64,000 nt of DNA from Pseudomonadota bacterium (lineage in GTDB: Bacteria > Bdellovibrionota_B > Oligoflexia > Silvanigrellales > Silvanigrellaceae). The position numbers were made by a program, and so were the translations under genes. The stretch is taken from contig RFOM01000002.1 in NCBI GenBank assembly GCA_009926615.1, positions 52,230-116,229 of the forward strand, read 5' to 3'. The notes below the pieces were generated by a model. It was not told the origin of the DNA and searched no databases. It saw only the letters and a program-made list of their open reading frames with translations. This document shows, piece by piece, positions 35,750 to 44,659 of the stretch (positions within the stretch are counted from its first letter, which is position 1; each line of letters begins with the position of its first letter).

Positions 35750-38245
35750 TCACTTTTCGCTGAGACGGTCATTGCCGGCGGCCGGAATTTTTACGGAGGC
35801 CGGTGTGCCCTGTTGCTGATTTGACCATGAAAAGGTCATGCGGGCGTTGTTCAGACCGGTAAGAAGAGTGTCTGTCCAGATAACGACGGACGACTGCCTG
35901 ACGGCGTCCTTTTCCGCAGGATTGACTGATGCCGTTGCGTCGAGAATTTGTGCACCCGTCAATTCGAGAGTTTCGGGAGAGCGCCACAGAAAACCGCGGA
36001 CAGGGAGCGAGAATTCTCCAAGTCCAATGCGTTCGCGCGGCACCGGCATGTTGTTCAGCCGTGTGACAATCTTCAACCGTGATGCAGTTGTAATCCGGCC
36101 TTCAAGAACACAGTGGAGATGCCATTGAGTCTTCGCCGTCCTGCGACCGACAATGCGCAGTGTGTTGAGATTCTTTTCATCGGTGCGGGTTGCGTCCTCC
36201 GCCCGCGAATCCGACTGGGCATTCTCGCTTTCCGACTCGCAGCCGACCGGCTTCAGATTGCCGGCGACGGAGATCGAAACCAGTTCGTCTTTTTCGTTGT
36301 TGTTGGGCAGCAGAATATTAAGGCCGTGAAGACGCCAGCGGCGGCGTTCGGCGTTTGATTTCTCCTGAATATTATAAATCTGATCCGGAGGAGCCGAAAA
36401 CACCGTGCGCAGAAGACTTTCACTCGGGCCGGGAAGATGGTCGGCAATCCAGCCTGCGCTTGATTCCGTTGTGACGGTGCCGTCACTCAGCTGCGAAACG
36501 ACAAGATTTTCAGCTTCAATTGCTTCCGTCAGAGCCTGAACGGTCGTCGTTCTCTCTTTCGAAATATTTATTCTGTCAAAAAGTTTAATCGCAGAGATGA
36601 GGGATATTTTGCTGTTGATTTGTAACGGGAATGCAGGTTTCTCTGCGGTGACGTTGAAATGACTCATGCTCAGCAGTGCCTCACCGTCAATGCGGGCAAC
36701 TGAATGGGGAGCGGACTGTTTTGCAGCATCCGAATTGTCATTCAAAATAATCGCGATACTGGTGTCAGTGTCGGAGGCAAGGATTTTTTCGACAAGAGCT
36801 GACAGCAGAATGTCGGTCTGAAAAAGCTTTTCCTGTGATTTGAGTTCATTGTTTTCAAGACCGAGCACGGAGCTGAGCCCGCCCGTCAGCCAGCGCAGCG
36901 CAGACTGTCCGTTCTCGAGGGAAGAATCCCAGTTGAGCCGGAGGGAACCTGCAGGAAAATTTAAATCGGCAAGCAGCAGCCCGCCGTCAACCAAAAAAGC
37001 GTTTGTTCTGAAAAGACCTGCAGCCGACGAAAATTCATCCTTCCTCCGGACTGAGACAATCGCCGAATATTCTTCGGGGTTCAGATCGGAGTCGGCGGTG
37101 TCTGAACATGAGGTCTTGCATTGTTCCGTGCCAGCGGAAATGTTCAGCATCCTGAGCGATCCGCCGCGCTCATATGACTTGTTCAACAGCAGCGGTTCGG
37201 GTTGAAGAAAGGACTTGAGTTTCGGATTTTTGAGGGTGGCGCCCAGTTCAACCGGATTTTTAAGCGTCCGCATTGATTTAAGGTTGAGTGCTTTGTTTCG
37301 CGAGGGCGGAATCAGTTGAGTGAGGTGCAGTGTCGTTCGTCCCTCGGGAGACGCATTTTTGAGGGCATTCATTGTGCGGGTCAACGAGGTCAACGGCCGG
37401 CTGAGCTCGTCAATGTGTACGATGACCGAAAGATGCGGGTTTGTCTCTTTTGCCGGATCGGACACTTTGGCCGAGAATCCCTCAACCAGAAGGATGCCGG
37501 AGGCACTTTCGGGCCACTCGACGTAGAAGGGTTTGGAAGCGTGCTTTGCGAATTCGGCAGCCTGAGGCAGCTCAATGTCTTTTGCACTGCCGCGCGGGTC
37601 AATTTCGAGCGGTTGAGCTGCGGACTCTTCAAAACCTGAGGTCAGTATAAGAGGAGCATCAAGACGATCCTGAGTCGCCCCTGTGCTGCGGACTCTCATT
37701 TTCCATTGTTTCGCATTCTGTGAGCTGCCTGAGCTTGAAATTTGCAGCCGCTCTCCCGGAAGAAGCGGCAACGCATTTTTCAGGATGTATGCTTCAGAGC
37801 CTTTGCTGAGATATTCTTTGACCTGAAACACGTCGCTGTTTTCGTTCCTGCGCGAGAACATCAGATTTGACTTGCCGAGTTTGAGCAGCCGGTTGATCGT
37901 ATCCTGACGGTCTTTCTTTTTTGATGCCGTCAGCTTCCAGTCGGGCGGGCTGTATTTCCGGTGCCATCTGAAATGAAAATCAGCATGCGTCCGCGTATCT
38001 TCTTTTTGTTCGTCTTCCGTCGTCAGCGGATCGAGCGGAGGCTCAAAGCCCCTGATGCTGTTTCTGACCGAATTGAATCTGTTCGACGGCGAATTTTGCG
38101 TATCCGGATTCCTTGAACCCATCGAAAAAACCACAAGCAGAATGATGAGTCCTGCGGCAAGAAGCAGCCATCCGGCCAAAACGGAATTTTTTCTCTGAGA
38201 TTTCCATTTACCGCTGACATTGAGTTTTTTGGTTTTTGATCTCAT
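35750..38245 (-). CDS. Large membrane-anchored hypothetical protein, 831 aa
   Basis: A basic N-terminus and one strong membrane helix (about residues 22-43) are followed by about 780 periplasmic residues. I recognise no family with confidence. A stretch LSVIVHIDELSRPLTSLTR and a later TSIAIILNDNSDA are faintly like core strands of sulfatase/alkaline-phosphatase-fold proteins, but the metal and nucleophile residues of that fold are not evident. Two cysteines near 375 could be disulfide-bonded. It overlaps the preceding gene by four bases (ATGA), so the two are co-translated and probably work together. Confidence 0.6.
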   Translation of the reverse strand: MRSKTKKLNVSGKWKSQRKNSVLAGWLLLAAGLIILLVVFSMGSRNPDTQNSPSNRFNSVRNSIRGFEPPLDPLTTEDEQKEDTRTHADFHFRWHRKYSPPDWKLTASKKKDRQDTINRLLKLGKSNLMFSRRNENSDVFQVKEYLSKGSEAYILKNALPLLPGERLQISSSGSSQNAKQWKMRVRSTGATQDRLDAPLILTSGFEESAAQPLEIDPRGSAKDIELPQAAEFAKHASKPFYVEWPESASGILLVEGFSAKVSDPAKETNPHLSVIVHIDELSRPLTSLTRTMNALKNASPEGRTTLHLTQLIPPSRNKALNLKSMRTLKNPVELGATLKNPKLKSFLQPEPLLLNKSYERGGSLRMLNISAGTEQCKTSCSDTADSDLNPEEYSAIVSVRRKDEFSSAAGLFRTNAFLVDGGLLLADLNFPAGSLRLNWDSSLENGQSALRWLTGGLSSVLGLENNELKSQEKLFQTDILLSALVEKILASDTDTSIAIILNDNSDAAKQSAPHSVARIDGEALLSMSHFNVTAEKPAFPLQINSKISLISAIKLFDRINISKERTTTVQALTEAIEAENLVVSQLSDGTVTTESSAGWIADHLPGPSESLLRTVFSAPPDQIYNIQEKSNAERRRWRLHGLNILLPNNNEKDELVSISVAGNLKPVGCESESENAQSDSRAEDATRTDEKNLNTLRIVGRRTAKTQWHLHCVLEGRITTASRLKIVTRLNNMPVPRERIGLGEFSLPVRGFLWRSPETLELTGAQILDATASVNPAEKDAVRQSSVVIWTDTLLTGLNNARMTFSWSNQQQGTPASVKIPAAGNDRLSEK

Positions 38246-40314
38246 TCGCTCTGTTCCTCCTGAGCGTCTTCAGGAACAGCTGATGTCGACTTGTCCAGCG
38301 CATCATTTTCCGACTCGTTCGCAGCTTCGATGCCAACCGGTGTTGTATTAATTGACCTCACCGGAAGACCGGTCAGAAGTGTGCGGAATGTTGAACTGTC
38401 ACGCAGTGATACGTCATGGTAAACACTTTCGGTGAGAATTTCGCGCGCCTGTTTGAGACAATCTTCAAGACCGGTCTGATTTTCCGGAGAAGGCAGATTG
38501 TCTTTCTCGAATTCCTCGTAAGAAAGTTGCGGAAGACGGTTGTCCGTCGCCCGCAGATTAAGGCTGACTTTGACGAGCAGACGGTGGCCGGTTGTGGATG
38601 CCACATTCTGACAGATTACATGGCGTTTGGAATTGACGATCGATTTTCGGATGATGTCCGGATCGATAATAAACTTTGCCGGACCCTGTTTGACGTCGGC
38701 AAGGTTCGTCAGTTCAGGGGGGAGTTTGGAAATATCGTCTTTGGTTCCGGAGTCAGTAAACTCGGAATAGAAAAAATGTTTGTCATTGGTGTCCTGTGCC
38801 TGCTCCGAACGCAGGAGCTGAGCAACAGAAATCTGACTTCTCTGTCCGGGTGAATCGAGCGTCAGGTCTGTCAATCGGGCTTTCATCTGGCCGTCAAACC
38901 GCACGAATGCGGTTGTCGAATCTTTCCGGTTTGCAAGTCCGACCACGAAGGTCCGGTGAAAATTGAAGAGTTTTGTGTTTTGCAGAAACCGGCTGTGAGT
39001 CTCCAGAATTTCATAAATATTTTTTGTCGCGCGGGTCCAGTCTTTTGAATCGGGTGAGGCGGGCAAATCCGAGAGGACGAGATCCGGCGAGACCCAAATC
39101 AGGAAAGTTTTCAGGCCGTCGGAATGCAAATTTGATGTAATGTTTTCATATGCCTGATTGAGATGCTGGTTCAAAGTCAGAAACCGGTTCGAGCACTCCA
39201 GCTGCGGGTTCAAAGCACCTTCGAGAAAGCGCGGGGTCAACGCGTAAGGGATGACTGACGCCTGAAACTGTCCCAGTTGTGCAAGTGAAACCGGATCCTG
39301 TGCGCATGTTGCCCGCCGGTTGGTTGACTCGGTCAGAGATGTCAGAGGAGAGGGGCCGCCGAGCGTCATAGGGAGTATTTCGTGTCCTTTGGTCAGACCC
39401 TTTGCTGCGGCGGCCCGCCATGCCGAATTCAGAATTTCCGGATCGGCAAAGTCATGGCGAATACCGTGGATGTTGGGTTCGATTCCGAGAAGAGTCGTCA
39501 CCAGTTGACCCAAAAGACTGGGCGTACTCGGATGTACTTCCTGAAAGGAACTAATCTGGTTTCGTATTTCCGTGAGCTCTTTGGTTTTGAGGGCGTCCTG
39601 AATGTCTTTGGGTTTAAGGTCCGGAAGTACGTATATGAACTGCAGAGCCGAGTCGTTTTTAAGGAATGCCGGACTCACCGTGCGTCTGTTTTGAGTGTAA
39701 AAAAAGTCAGCCGTGATAAGTGCGAGAATTAAGATGCCTGCGCTTGTCAGGCGCACGGCTCTGTTGACTTTTGATGTTGCGTTCCGCATCAGCGTATAGA
39801 CCGAAGCAATCACAACAGCCACGCACAAAATTGCGCGCAAACTTTTGAAAAATCCGACCCCAAATCCGGCAAAAAGACTGAGCGGAAAATGGGCCGGTGC
39901 CCAGCTTGGATTGGCCAGTCTTATGCTGAAAAAACTGCAACCGTAAAACACCGACAGGCAGCAAAGAATGACCGTTCTTTGAACCGTGACCCGCAGCGGA
40001 GCAAGCGTCCATCGAATGGCAACAGCGAACAGGAACAGCGGCAGCAAAAGACCGGCTGATGTTGCGGCTATCAGCTGAATATTGATGATGTGCGCATTTG
40101 AACGCAAGATTTGCTTCATCACTGCGGGCGAAATTTGTTCCAGCGCGGCGGGAAAACTTCTTATGTTGTCGTGCAAAGTAAAGTATGTTGCGACCGAGAG
40201 AGCCGTCGAGCATAATAAGGCAGCTAAAATTCCGACCATGATAAACGGCCAGTCGAAAAGTGCCGCGACTGATTTTGAAGATTGTCCTGTGAATGAACGC
40301 TTGTGCGAATACAT
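38242..40314 (-). CDS. Polytopic membrane protein with sulfatase-like periplasmic domain, 690 aa
   Basis: Five hydrophobic segments in the first about 215 residues are followed by a soluble domain. Its layout is that of membrane-bound alkaline-phosphatase-fold proteins such as LtaS or arylsulfatase-type transferases: an early strand LQFIYVLPDL, then STPSLLGQLVTTLLGIEPNIHGIRHDF, which resembles the TPSL-N-LTGL-P-HGIR pattern after the nucleophile of sulfatases. The catalytic Cys/Thr motif is not clear, so it may be inactive or divergent. It lies 14 bases after namZ and overlaps the next gene by four. Confidence 0.55.
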   Translation of the reverse strand: MYSHKRSFTGQSSKSVAALFDWPFIMVGILAALLCSTALSVATYFTLHDNIRSFPAALEQISPAVMKQILRSNAHIINIQLIAATSAGLLLPLFLFAVAIRWTLAPLRVTVQRTVILCCLSVFYGCSFFSIRLANPSWAPAHFPLSLFAGFGVGFFKSLRAILCVAVVIASVYTLMRNATSKVNRAVRLTSAGILILALITADFFYTQNRRTVSPAFLKNDSALQFIYVLPDLKPKDIQDALKTKELTEIRNQISSFQEVHPSTPSLLGQLVTTLLGIEPNIHGIRHDFADPEILNSAWRAAAAKGLTKGHEILPMTLGGPSPLTSLTESTNRRATCAQDPVSLAQLGQFQASVIPYALTPRFLEGALNPQLECSNRFLTLNQHLNQAYENITSNLHSDGLKTFLIWVSPDLVLSDLPASPDSKDWTRATKNIYEILETHSRFLQNTKLFNFHRTFVVGLANRKDSTTAFVRFDGQMKARLTDLTLDSPGQRSQISVAQLLRSEQAQDTNDKHFFYSEFTDSGTKDDISKLPPELTNLADVKQGPAKFIIDPDIIRKSIVNSKRHVICQNVASTTGHRLLVKVSLNLRATDNRLPQLSYEEFEKDNLPSPENQTGLEDCLKQAREILTESVYHDVSLRDSSTFRTLLTGLPVRSINTTPVGIEAANESENDALDKSTSAVPEDAQEEQSE

Positions 40315-40328
40315 TCTGTCTTCCGGTG

Positions 40329-41600
40329 TTAGTTGTCGGTGTAAAGGTGAAAAGAGGAAGCCATTTCTTCAAACGATTGGGCGCTCTGCTCCGACCAGCG
40401 GAGCATATCCGTCAAATCGCTGAATTTCCGCTCCGACCAAGGACTGCCTGAACACGTCCCGAAGAAGTCTTTCCAGCGGCTGTCTCCGAGTACGAGATGA
40501 ACGGGAGGATCCTTGAAGTTGTATTCGTATCCGGGACCCTTCCATTGAAATTTTTCATATTCGGAAGCGGCCGCGGCAAGAAACAGAACACCGAGGGCAA
40601 AGGTGTTGCAGTTGTCGGGATTGTCTGCGTGAATCTGAAAACCTTTGCAGAGTGAACCCTGATGCTTGTTGAAGGTCGGCCGGAATTCGTGCGGCCGGAA
40701 TTTCAGACCGGCAAATCTGAACTGTTCGGGCGCTTTCTGATTCCACTGCTCAAAAAGTCCAAGTATTTTTCCGACCGGCAGATCGGGCGCTCCCACCGTC
40801 TGAAACGGCAATGTGGTGCCGCGTCCTTCGCTGATCATGGTTGTTTCCAGACTGACGAAAGCCGGAAAGCAGAACGTTGTTTCCCACGTCGGCAAATTTG
40901 GGCTGGGCAGAGTCCAGCGTCGTTGACTTAAGGTTTCAAGCGATGTGTTTCTTTTGAGTCCTTCGACTTCGATGACGGTCAGGGGGATGGTCATTTTGTC
41001 CAGACTGTAAAAGAGCTTGCCGAGTTCACCCATAGTCAGTCCGTGACGCATGGGAATTGAATACCAGCCGACAAAACTTTCCCACTTGAGGTCAAGGCAG
41101 TTTCCTTGGGTGAACCGGCCGCGGGCGTCTTTTCTGCTGAGTCCGAGCGGGTTCGGACGGTCGAGTACGACGACGCGCTTTTTGGCAGTTTCTGCAGCCC
41201 GCATGCATCCTGCCAAAGTGAGCATGTAAGTATAAACTCTGCACCCGACGTCCTGAAGATCGACAATCAGGGTGTCCACTTCCGAAAGTTGCTCCGGCGT
41301 CGGTATACGGGTCTTTGAATAAAGGCTGAAAAGCGGGACCGGCTTTTCGTTGTCCGCAGCCAACTGGCTGTCCGGAGTTTCAATCATGTTATCCTGTTCA
41401 GTTTGTCCGTATCCGTGCTGGGGGCCAAAAACACAGGACAAACTCGAACCTTTTGCGGTTTTCAGTGTACGGGCAATGACGTCCACTGTCGGGGCAAAGT
41501 TTTGGGTCGTACAGGCCTGATTGGTGACAAGACCGACGCGGCCCAAATTGTTCAGAAGATGAGGTTCAGCCGGAATTCGATCGATGCCTGCCTTGACCAT
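40329..41600 (-). CDS. namZ: Exo-beta-N-acetylmuramidase NamZ-like (DUF1343)
   Basis: A 423-residue DUF1343 protein. NLGRVGLVTNQACTTQ, FGPQHGYGQTEQDNM, the DLQDVGCRVYTYMLTL block, VLDRPNPLG and the SEGRGTTLPFQTVGAP block are family hallmarks. NamZ of Bacillus removes MurNAc from the non-reducing end of peptidoglycan fragments. There is no signal peptide here, so this copy should be cytoplasmic and may serve wall-fragment recycling, although an unusual export is not ruled out. The ATG at 41600 has AAGGA upstream; an in-frame GTG two codons before is less well placed. It is first in the minus-strand operon that ends with pyk. Confidence 0.85.
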   Translation of the reverse strand: MVKAGIDRIPAEPHLLNNLGRVGLVTNQACTTQNFAPTVDVIARTLKTAKGSSLSCVFGPQHGYGQTEQDNMIETPDSQLAADNEKPVPLFSLYSKTRIPTPEQLSEVDTLIVDLQDVGCRVYTYMLTLAGCMRAAETAKKRVVVLDRPNPLGLSRKDARGRFTQGNCLDLKWESFVGWYSIPMRHGLTMGELGKLFYSLDKMTIPLTVIEVEGLKRNTSLETLSQRRWTLPSPNLPTWETTFCFPAFVSLETTMISEGRGTTLPFQTVGAPDLPVGKILGLFEQWNQKAPEQFRFAGLKFRPHEFRPTFNKHQGSLCKGFQIHADNPDNCNTFALGVLFLAAAASEYEKFQWKGPGYEYNFKDPPVHLVLGDSRWKDFFGTCSGSPWSERKFSDLTDMLRWSEQSAQSFEEMASSFHLYTDN

Positions 41601-41848
41601 ACACACATCCTTGTGTCTGTTTTTGAATAAATTGCAGGCAAAACCGCATCATCAAGCATCGAGCGTTGCCGGATTGCCGCACCCTGCAATTTGTATCCGT
41701 TTATGTCAGGACGACATGCTCCGATCCCATGGCCAGAAAGTCAATCAACCTTTCGGTCGGGCTAAAGGACTTTGTCCGGACGTTTTGTACGATGATTGTT
41801 ACTTCGTGCAGTTTTTGTTGATTGAATGCGGTTTTTTTTATTTTAACA

Positions 41849-41863
41849 GGGTCAGGATGACCC
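41849..41863 (+). promoter_or_regulatory. CsrA-like hairpin in the flagellin leader
   Basis: GGGTCA-GGA-TGACCC forms a perfect 6-bp stem with GGA as its three-base loop, and the surrounding CAGGATG matches the core of the CsrA/RsmA site. It lies 50 bases before the flagellin start. A second GGA pair lies in the Shine-Dalgarno at 41900-41906. Two sites, one upstream and one over the ribosome site, is the layout by which CsrA represses hag in Bacillus. Confidence 0.5.
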
Positions 41864-41899
41864 GACGGTTGTGCACATGGAATGTGCCGGCCGGTTTCT

Positions 41900-41906
41900 A
41901 GGAGGA
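41900..41906 (+). promoter_or_regulatory. Strong flagellin Shine-Dalgarno with overlapping GGA motifs
   Basis: AGGAGGA lies eight bases before the ATG at 41914. It fixes the flagellin start, fits very high expression, and would be the second CsrA contact. Confidence 0.8.
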
Positions 41907-41913
41907 ACACCGT

Positions 41914-42837
41914 ATGGGTTTGCGGATACAAACCAACGTTCAGGCACTGAACGCGCAGCGGAATTTGGTTAACTCGACTGAGTCCAACAACCAGTCGATG
42001 GAAAAACTGGCTTCCGGCTATCGGATTAACAAGGCTGCCGATGACGCAGCAGGTTTGGCCATCTCTGAAAAGTTGAAGGCCGACATCCGTGGTCTGAATA
42101 TGGCAAGAAAAAACGCCAGTGACGGCGTTTCACTTGTCCAGACTGCCGAAGGTGGACTGAGCGAAGTAGGAAATATTCTGGCTCGTTTGCGGGAACTCGC
42201 AGTTCAGTCGAGCTCGGATACGATTGGTAATATTGAACGCGGATTTCTGAATAAGGAATACAGCGCGCTCAAGGACGAAATTGATCGGATTACCAATGCG
42301 ACCGAGTACAACGGAACCCGACTTCTCGTAGGGAATCAGGAAGCTCTGGATCCCTCGCTGGTGAACCGCAGCAATGCGTATCCCCTCGAGATTCAGGTGG
42401 GTAAAGACTATTTCGGCACGGTTGATGAAAGAGGACAGGCGAATCCCGTAAACGTGATTCGTATCGACCTCCAAAATCTCAACACAAATACCGATGTAAG
42501 TGGTCTGAACCTTGGCAAGAGCACTGAAGACGGCGGCACACGCGTCGACAGCAAGGAAAGCGCACAGCAGTCTCTCGGGACTCTTGATGCTGCAATCCAG
42601 AAGGTTGCTGAGTATCGCTCCTATTTGGGTGCGATCCAAAGCCGCCTCGGCTCGACGATTAGCAACCTGTCAGTGCAGACTGAGAACTTTGCGGCTGCCA
42701 ACAGCCGTATCCGTGATACCGACTTTGCGGATGAAACTGCGAAACTCACGCAGTCCAACATCCTCAAACAAGCTGGTGTTGCGGTGTTGTCTCAGGCCAA
42801 TCAGTCGCCTCAGGCGGCGCTCCGCTTGCTCCAGTAA
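41914..42837 (+). CDS. fliC: Flagellin
   Basis: A 307-residue filament protein. The D0/D1 N-terminus (MGLRIQTNVQALNAQRNL, then EKLASGYRINKAADDAAGLAISEKL) and the C-terminus (YRSYLGAIQSRLGSTISNL to NQSPQAALRLLQ) are intact. The surface-exposed middle is only about 90 residues, so the D2/D3 domains are essentially absent; the exposed loop carries NANPVNV and DLQNLN segments. Such short flagellins are usual in Bdellovibrio-like and some other bacteria. It is monocistronic, with a CsrA-like leader and a double hairpin at the end. Confidence 0.97.
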   Translation: MGLRIQTNVQALNAQRNLVNSTESNNQSMEKLASGYRINKAADDAAGLAISEKLKADIRGLNMARKNASDGVSLVQTAEGGLSEVGNILARLRELAVQSSSDTIGNIERGFLNKEYSALKDEIDRITNATEYNGTRLLVGNQEALDPSLVNRSNAYPLEIQVGKDYFGTVDERGQANPVNVIRIDLQNLNTNTDVSGLNLGKSTEDGGTRVDSKESAQQSLGTLDAAIQKVAEYRSYLGAIQSRLGSTISNLSVQTENFAAANSRIRDTDFADETAKLTQSNILKQAGVAVLSQANQSPQAALRLLQ

Positions 42838-42846
42838 GCGGATTAA

Positions 42847-42868
42847 GGTCCGGCCGAAAGGCCGGACC
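42847..42868 (+). terminator. GNRA-loop hairpin after flagellin
   Basis: A perfect 9-bp GC-rich stem (GGTCCGGCC/GGCCGGACC) closed by a GAAA tetraloop starts nine bases after the stop. There is no T run; it probably stabilises the flagellin mRNA end ahead of the real terminator. Confidence 0.6.
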
Positions 42869-42899
42869 CGTTACGAATGGTATCTCCTTCCACACATGG

Positions 42900-42936
42900 G
42901 CGGGCCGGCAGGATGCCGGCCCGCTTTTTTTCTTTG
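42900..42936 (+). terminator. Strong intrinsic terminator of flagellin
   Basis: A perfect 10-bp GC stem (42900-42909 with 42915-42924), 5-base loop, and seven T residues followed by a CTTT. It abuts the stop of the convergent protease-like lipoprotein. Confidence 0.92.
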
Positions 42937-42937
42937 C

Positions 42938-44653
42938 CTAAAGACAGCCCGACTTCCCACCGGCAGGAGCAATCCCTTGCTGGTTCTTAACCGAGTTTCG
43001 CGAACCGGCAGCGGCATCGGAGGTCAGCGGGTCGAAGTCTACGTTCTCCGAGTCTGCACTTGGCAAAGGACGGATGGAGGCTCCGCCGGAGGTTTCTTCG
43101 CCGTCAACGGAATAAAGGGTTGCAACGGGAACTCCGTCGAGGAGTATAATGGCTCCGCTGTCACCCTTTACAAAACGCGCCCTTGCCTCGGATTTGTTCG
43201 AGGCCAGCAGCAGCGCACCGGTCTGGGAAAAAAATTGCATGCCGTTTAATTGTTGAGTGAAAAACCTCGCCGGAAAACGCAATGCGGTCAAAAACGGCGA
43301 TACTGCATCGGATTCGTCGGAAAAGAAATCAATCCGGTCGTCAACCGTAAAATTGGAAATCACGGTGAGCCTTGATTCCCAGTCCTGAGGATGGCCGCTG
43401 CCGGTAAGATGGTCGCGCACGGCCAACGCGTATTCTCTTGCAGCTCCAACAGCCTGATCAGCAACCATTTGCCCCCACTGGTAGTTTCGGTGCCAAAAAT
43501 GGTCAGGCTGCGGGTTCGATCCTCCGGCGCAATATGCGTGCGGACGGTATTCAAGTTCAGAGACTGTTTTTGCGGATAAGGTTGCCGTGTCCCATTGCCT
43601 CAATGAACGCACGCAACCGACAGTTACATCGTTGATCGGATCCGACAGACGCGGCGAGTTGTATTGTCCGGATTTTATAACACTGAGTGTGCTGTTCGAA
43701 CCGGCGGGTTGGTCTTGGGTTGCGATGCTGACCGGAGTCATGAAAGAAAATTCATCTGCGGACGGAAGACTGAATACACTGTTCTGCAGCTTTGCGGTAA
43801 TCGACGCAAGCGGGTCTGCAGACGGAATAACCGGTTGCGGACTTTTGAGAAAACCGGTCAGACTTTGCTCCTGCGACATAATCCATTCCGACTGGGAAAG
43901 AAGGTTGATTTTTTTCAAAAAGTCGTCCCGTTTTGTTGCCAAAGCCTGCTCCGCTGTCGCTGATTTTATAGAATTCTGCGAAAGGGATTTGAGAAGATTA
44001 ATGGTTTTCGGGCTGTCTTTTTCCGGAAGTTCGACATCCAGATATGAAAGATCGTGTATGCTGAAACACAAGGAATGCAGCGAATCTGCCGGAGCAAGCC
44101 AACGCAAATTTTCGCAGGCCGTCCGCGGAGCCAGAACGGAACTGGCATCTTTCACCATCATGGCCGAACGATTGAACGTATCAACCAGTTTCTCACGCGC
44201 TCCCGCGTTTCCGACCGGAGTAAATTCAGAATAGGCCTGTCTCATAATCTGTGCCTTTGCGAGCACAGGGTGGGTTAAATTCCAGATCAGAAAACCGCCG
44301 GTAGATGAAATATGATTACGGAGAGCAAGTTGCAGTGAAACGAGTTGAAGCGGCCTGATGCAGTGCGATGCTGTCCACAACCTGACTTTTGCCTGACTGG
44401 CATCAAGAAGTTCAAGTGAAACGTTGCACTTCGAAAGGCTGATGCCGGAGTCCCAGTTTGCCGAGACGGCGTCGTAATGCCTGCTGAGCAGAAGACCGGC
44501 GTGAGCACGTTTGAGTGAAAGCGGCACATTGTCTCCGCCGGTCAGGATTGTCCTGACTGAGGAACACCGGTTTTCTGACGACGTGCTTTTTGCGCCGCAC
44601 CCCGAAAGTACGCACACAAGCAAAAGCGCTATGGTCAAAAATAACCTCATCAT
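42938..44653 (-). CDS. Trypsin-like (S1 fold) lipoprotein, divergent, second copy
   Basis: A 571-residue lipoprotein with lipobox LSGC at about residue 19. WTASHC carries the candidate active histidine at 97 and KGDSGA the serine at 499, about 400 residues apart instead of about 140; the region after the serine (IILLDGVPVATLYSV) resembles the strand after GDSGG in trypsin. It matches the layout of the 13.3-15.6 kb protein: a cysteine about 20 residues before the histidine motif, a large helical insert, and a cysteine at the very C-terminus. The aspartate is not located. It is the last gene of a three-gene operon with two Kelch lipoproteins and starts six bases after the one before it. Confidence 0.65.
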   Translation of the reverse strand: MMRLFLTIALLLVCVLSGCGAKSTSSENRCSSVRTILTGGDNVPLSLKRAHAGLLLSRHYDAVSANWDSGISLSKCNVSLELLDASQAKVRLWTASHCIRPLQLVSLQLALRNHISSTGGFLIWNLTHPVLAKAQIMRQAYSEFTPVGNAGAREKLVDTFNRSAMMVKDASSVLAPRTACENLRWLAPADSLHSLCFSIHDLSYLDVELPEKDSPKTINLLKSLSQNSIKSATAEQALATKRDDFLKKINLLSQSEWIMSQEQSLTGFLKSPQPVIPSADPLASITAKLQNSVFSLPSADEFSFMTPVSIATQDQPAGSNSTLSVIKSGQYNSPRLSDPINDVTVGCVRSLRQWDTATLSAKTVSELEYRPHAYCAGGSNPQPDHFWHRNYQWGQMVADQAVGAAREYALAVRDHLTGSGHPQDWESRLTVISNFTVDDRIDFFSDESDAVSPFLTALRFPARFFTQQLNGMQFFSQTGALLLASNKSEARARFVKGDSGAIILLDGVPVATLYSVDGEETSGGASIRPLPSADSENVDFDPLTSDAAAGSRNSVKNQQGIAPAGGKSGCL

Positions 44654-44659
44654 GCGTCC

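Larger units (their letters stand above)
41601..41913. other. Divergent intergenic region between namZ and flagellin
   Basis: This 313-base gap must hold the promoters of namZ and flagellin. I found no convincing sigma-28 or sigma-54 site: TAAAG at 41763 and GGCTAAAG nearby match only parts of the sigma-28 consensus. It contains a short palindrome GGACTTTGTCC, T-rich stretches near 41831-41844, and the CsrA-like hairpin described separately. Confidence 0.6.

Noticed and set aside
43505..43530. tRNA-like GGGTTCGATCC sequence
   Set aside because: It lies inside the protease-like lipoprotein gene, and no acceptor stem or anticodon arm can be built around it.
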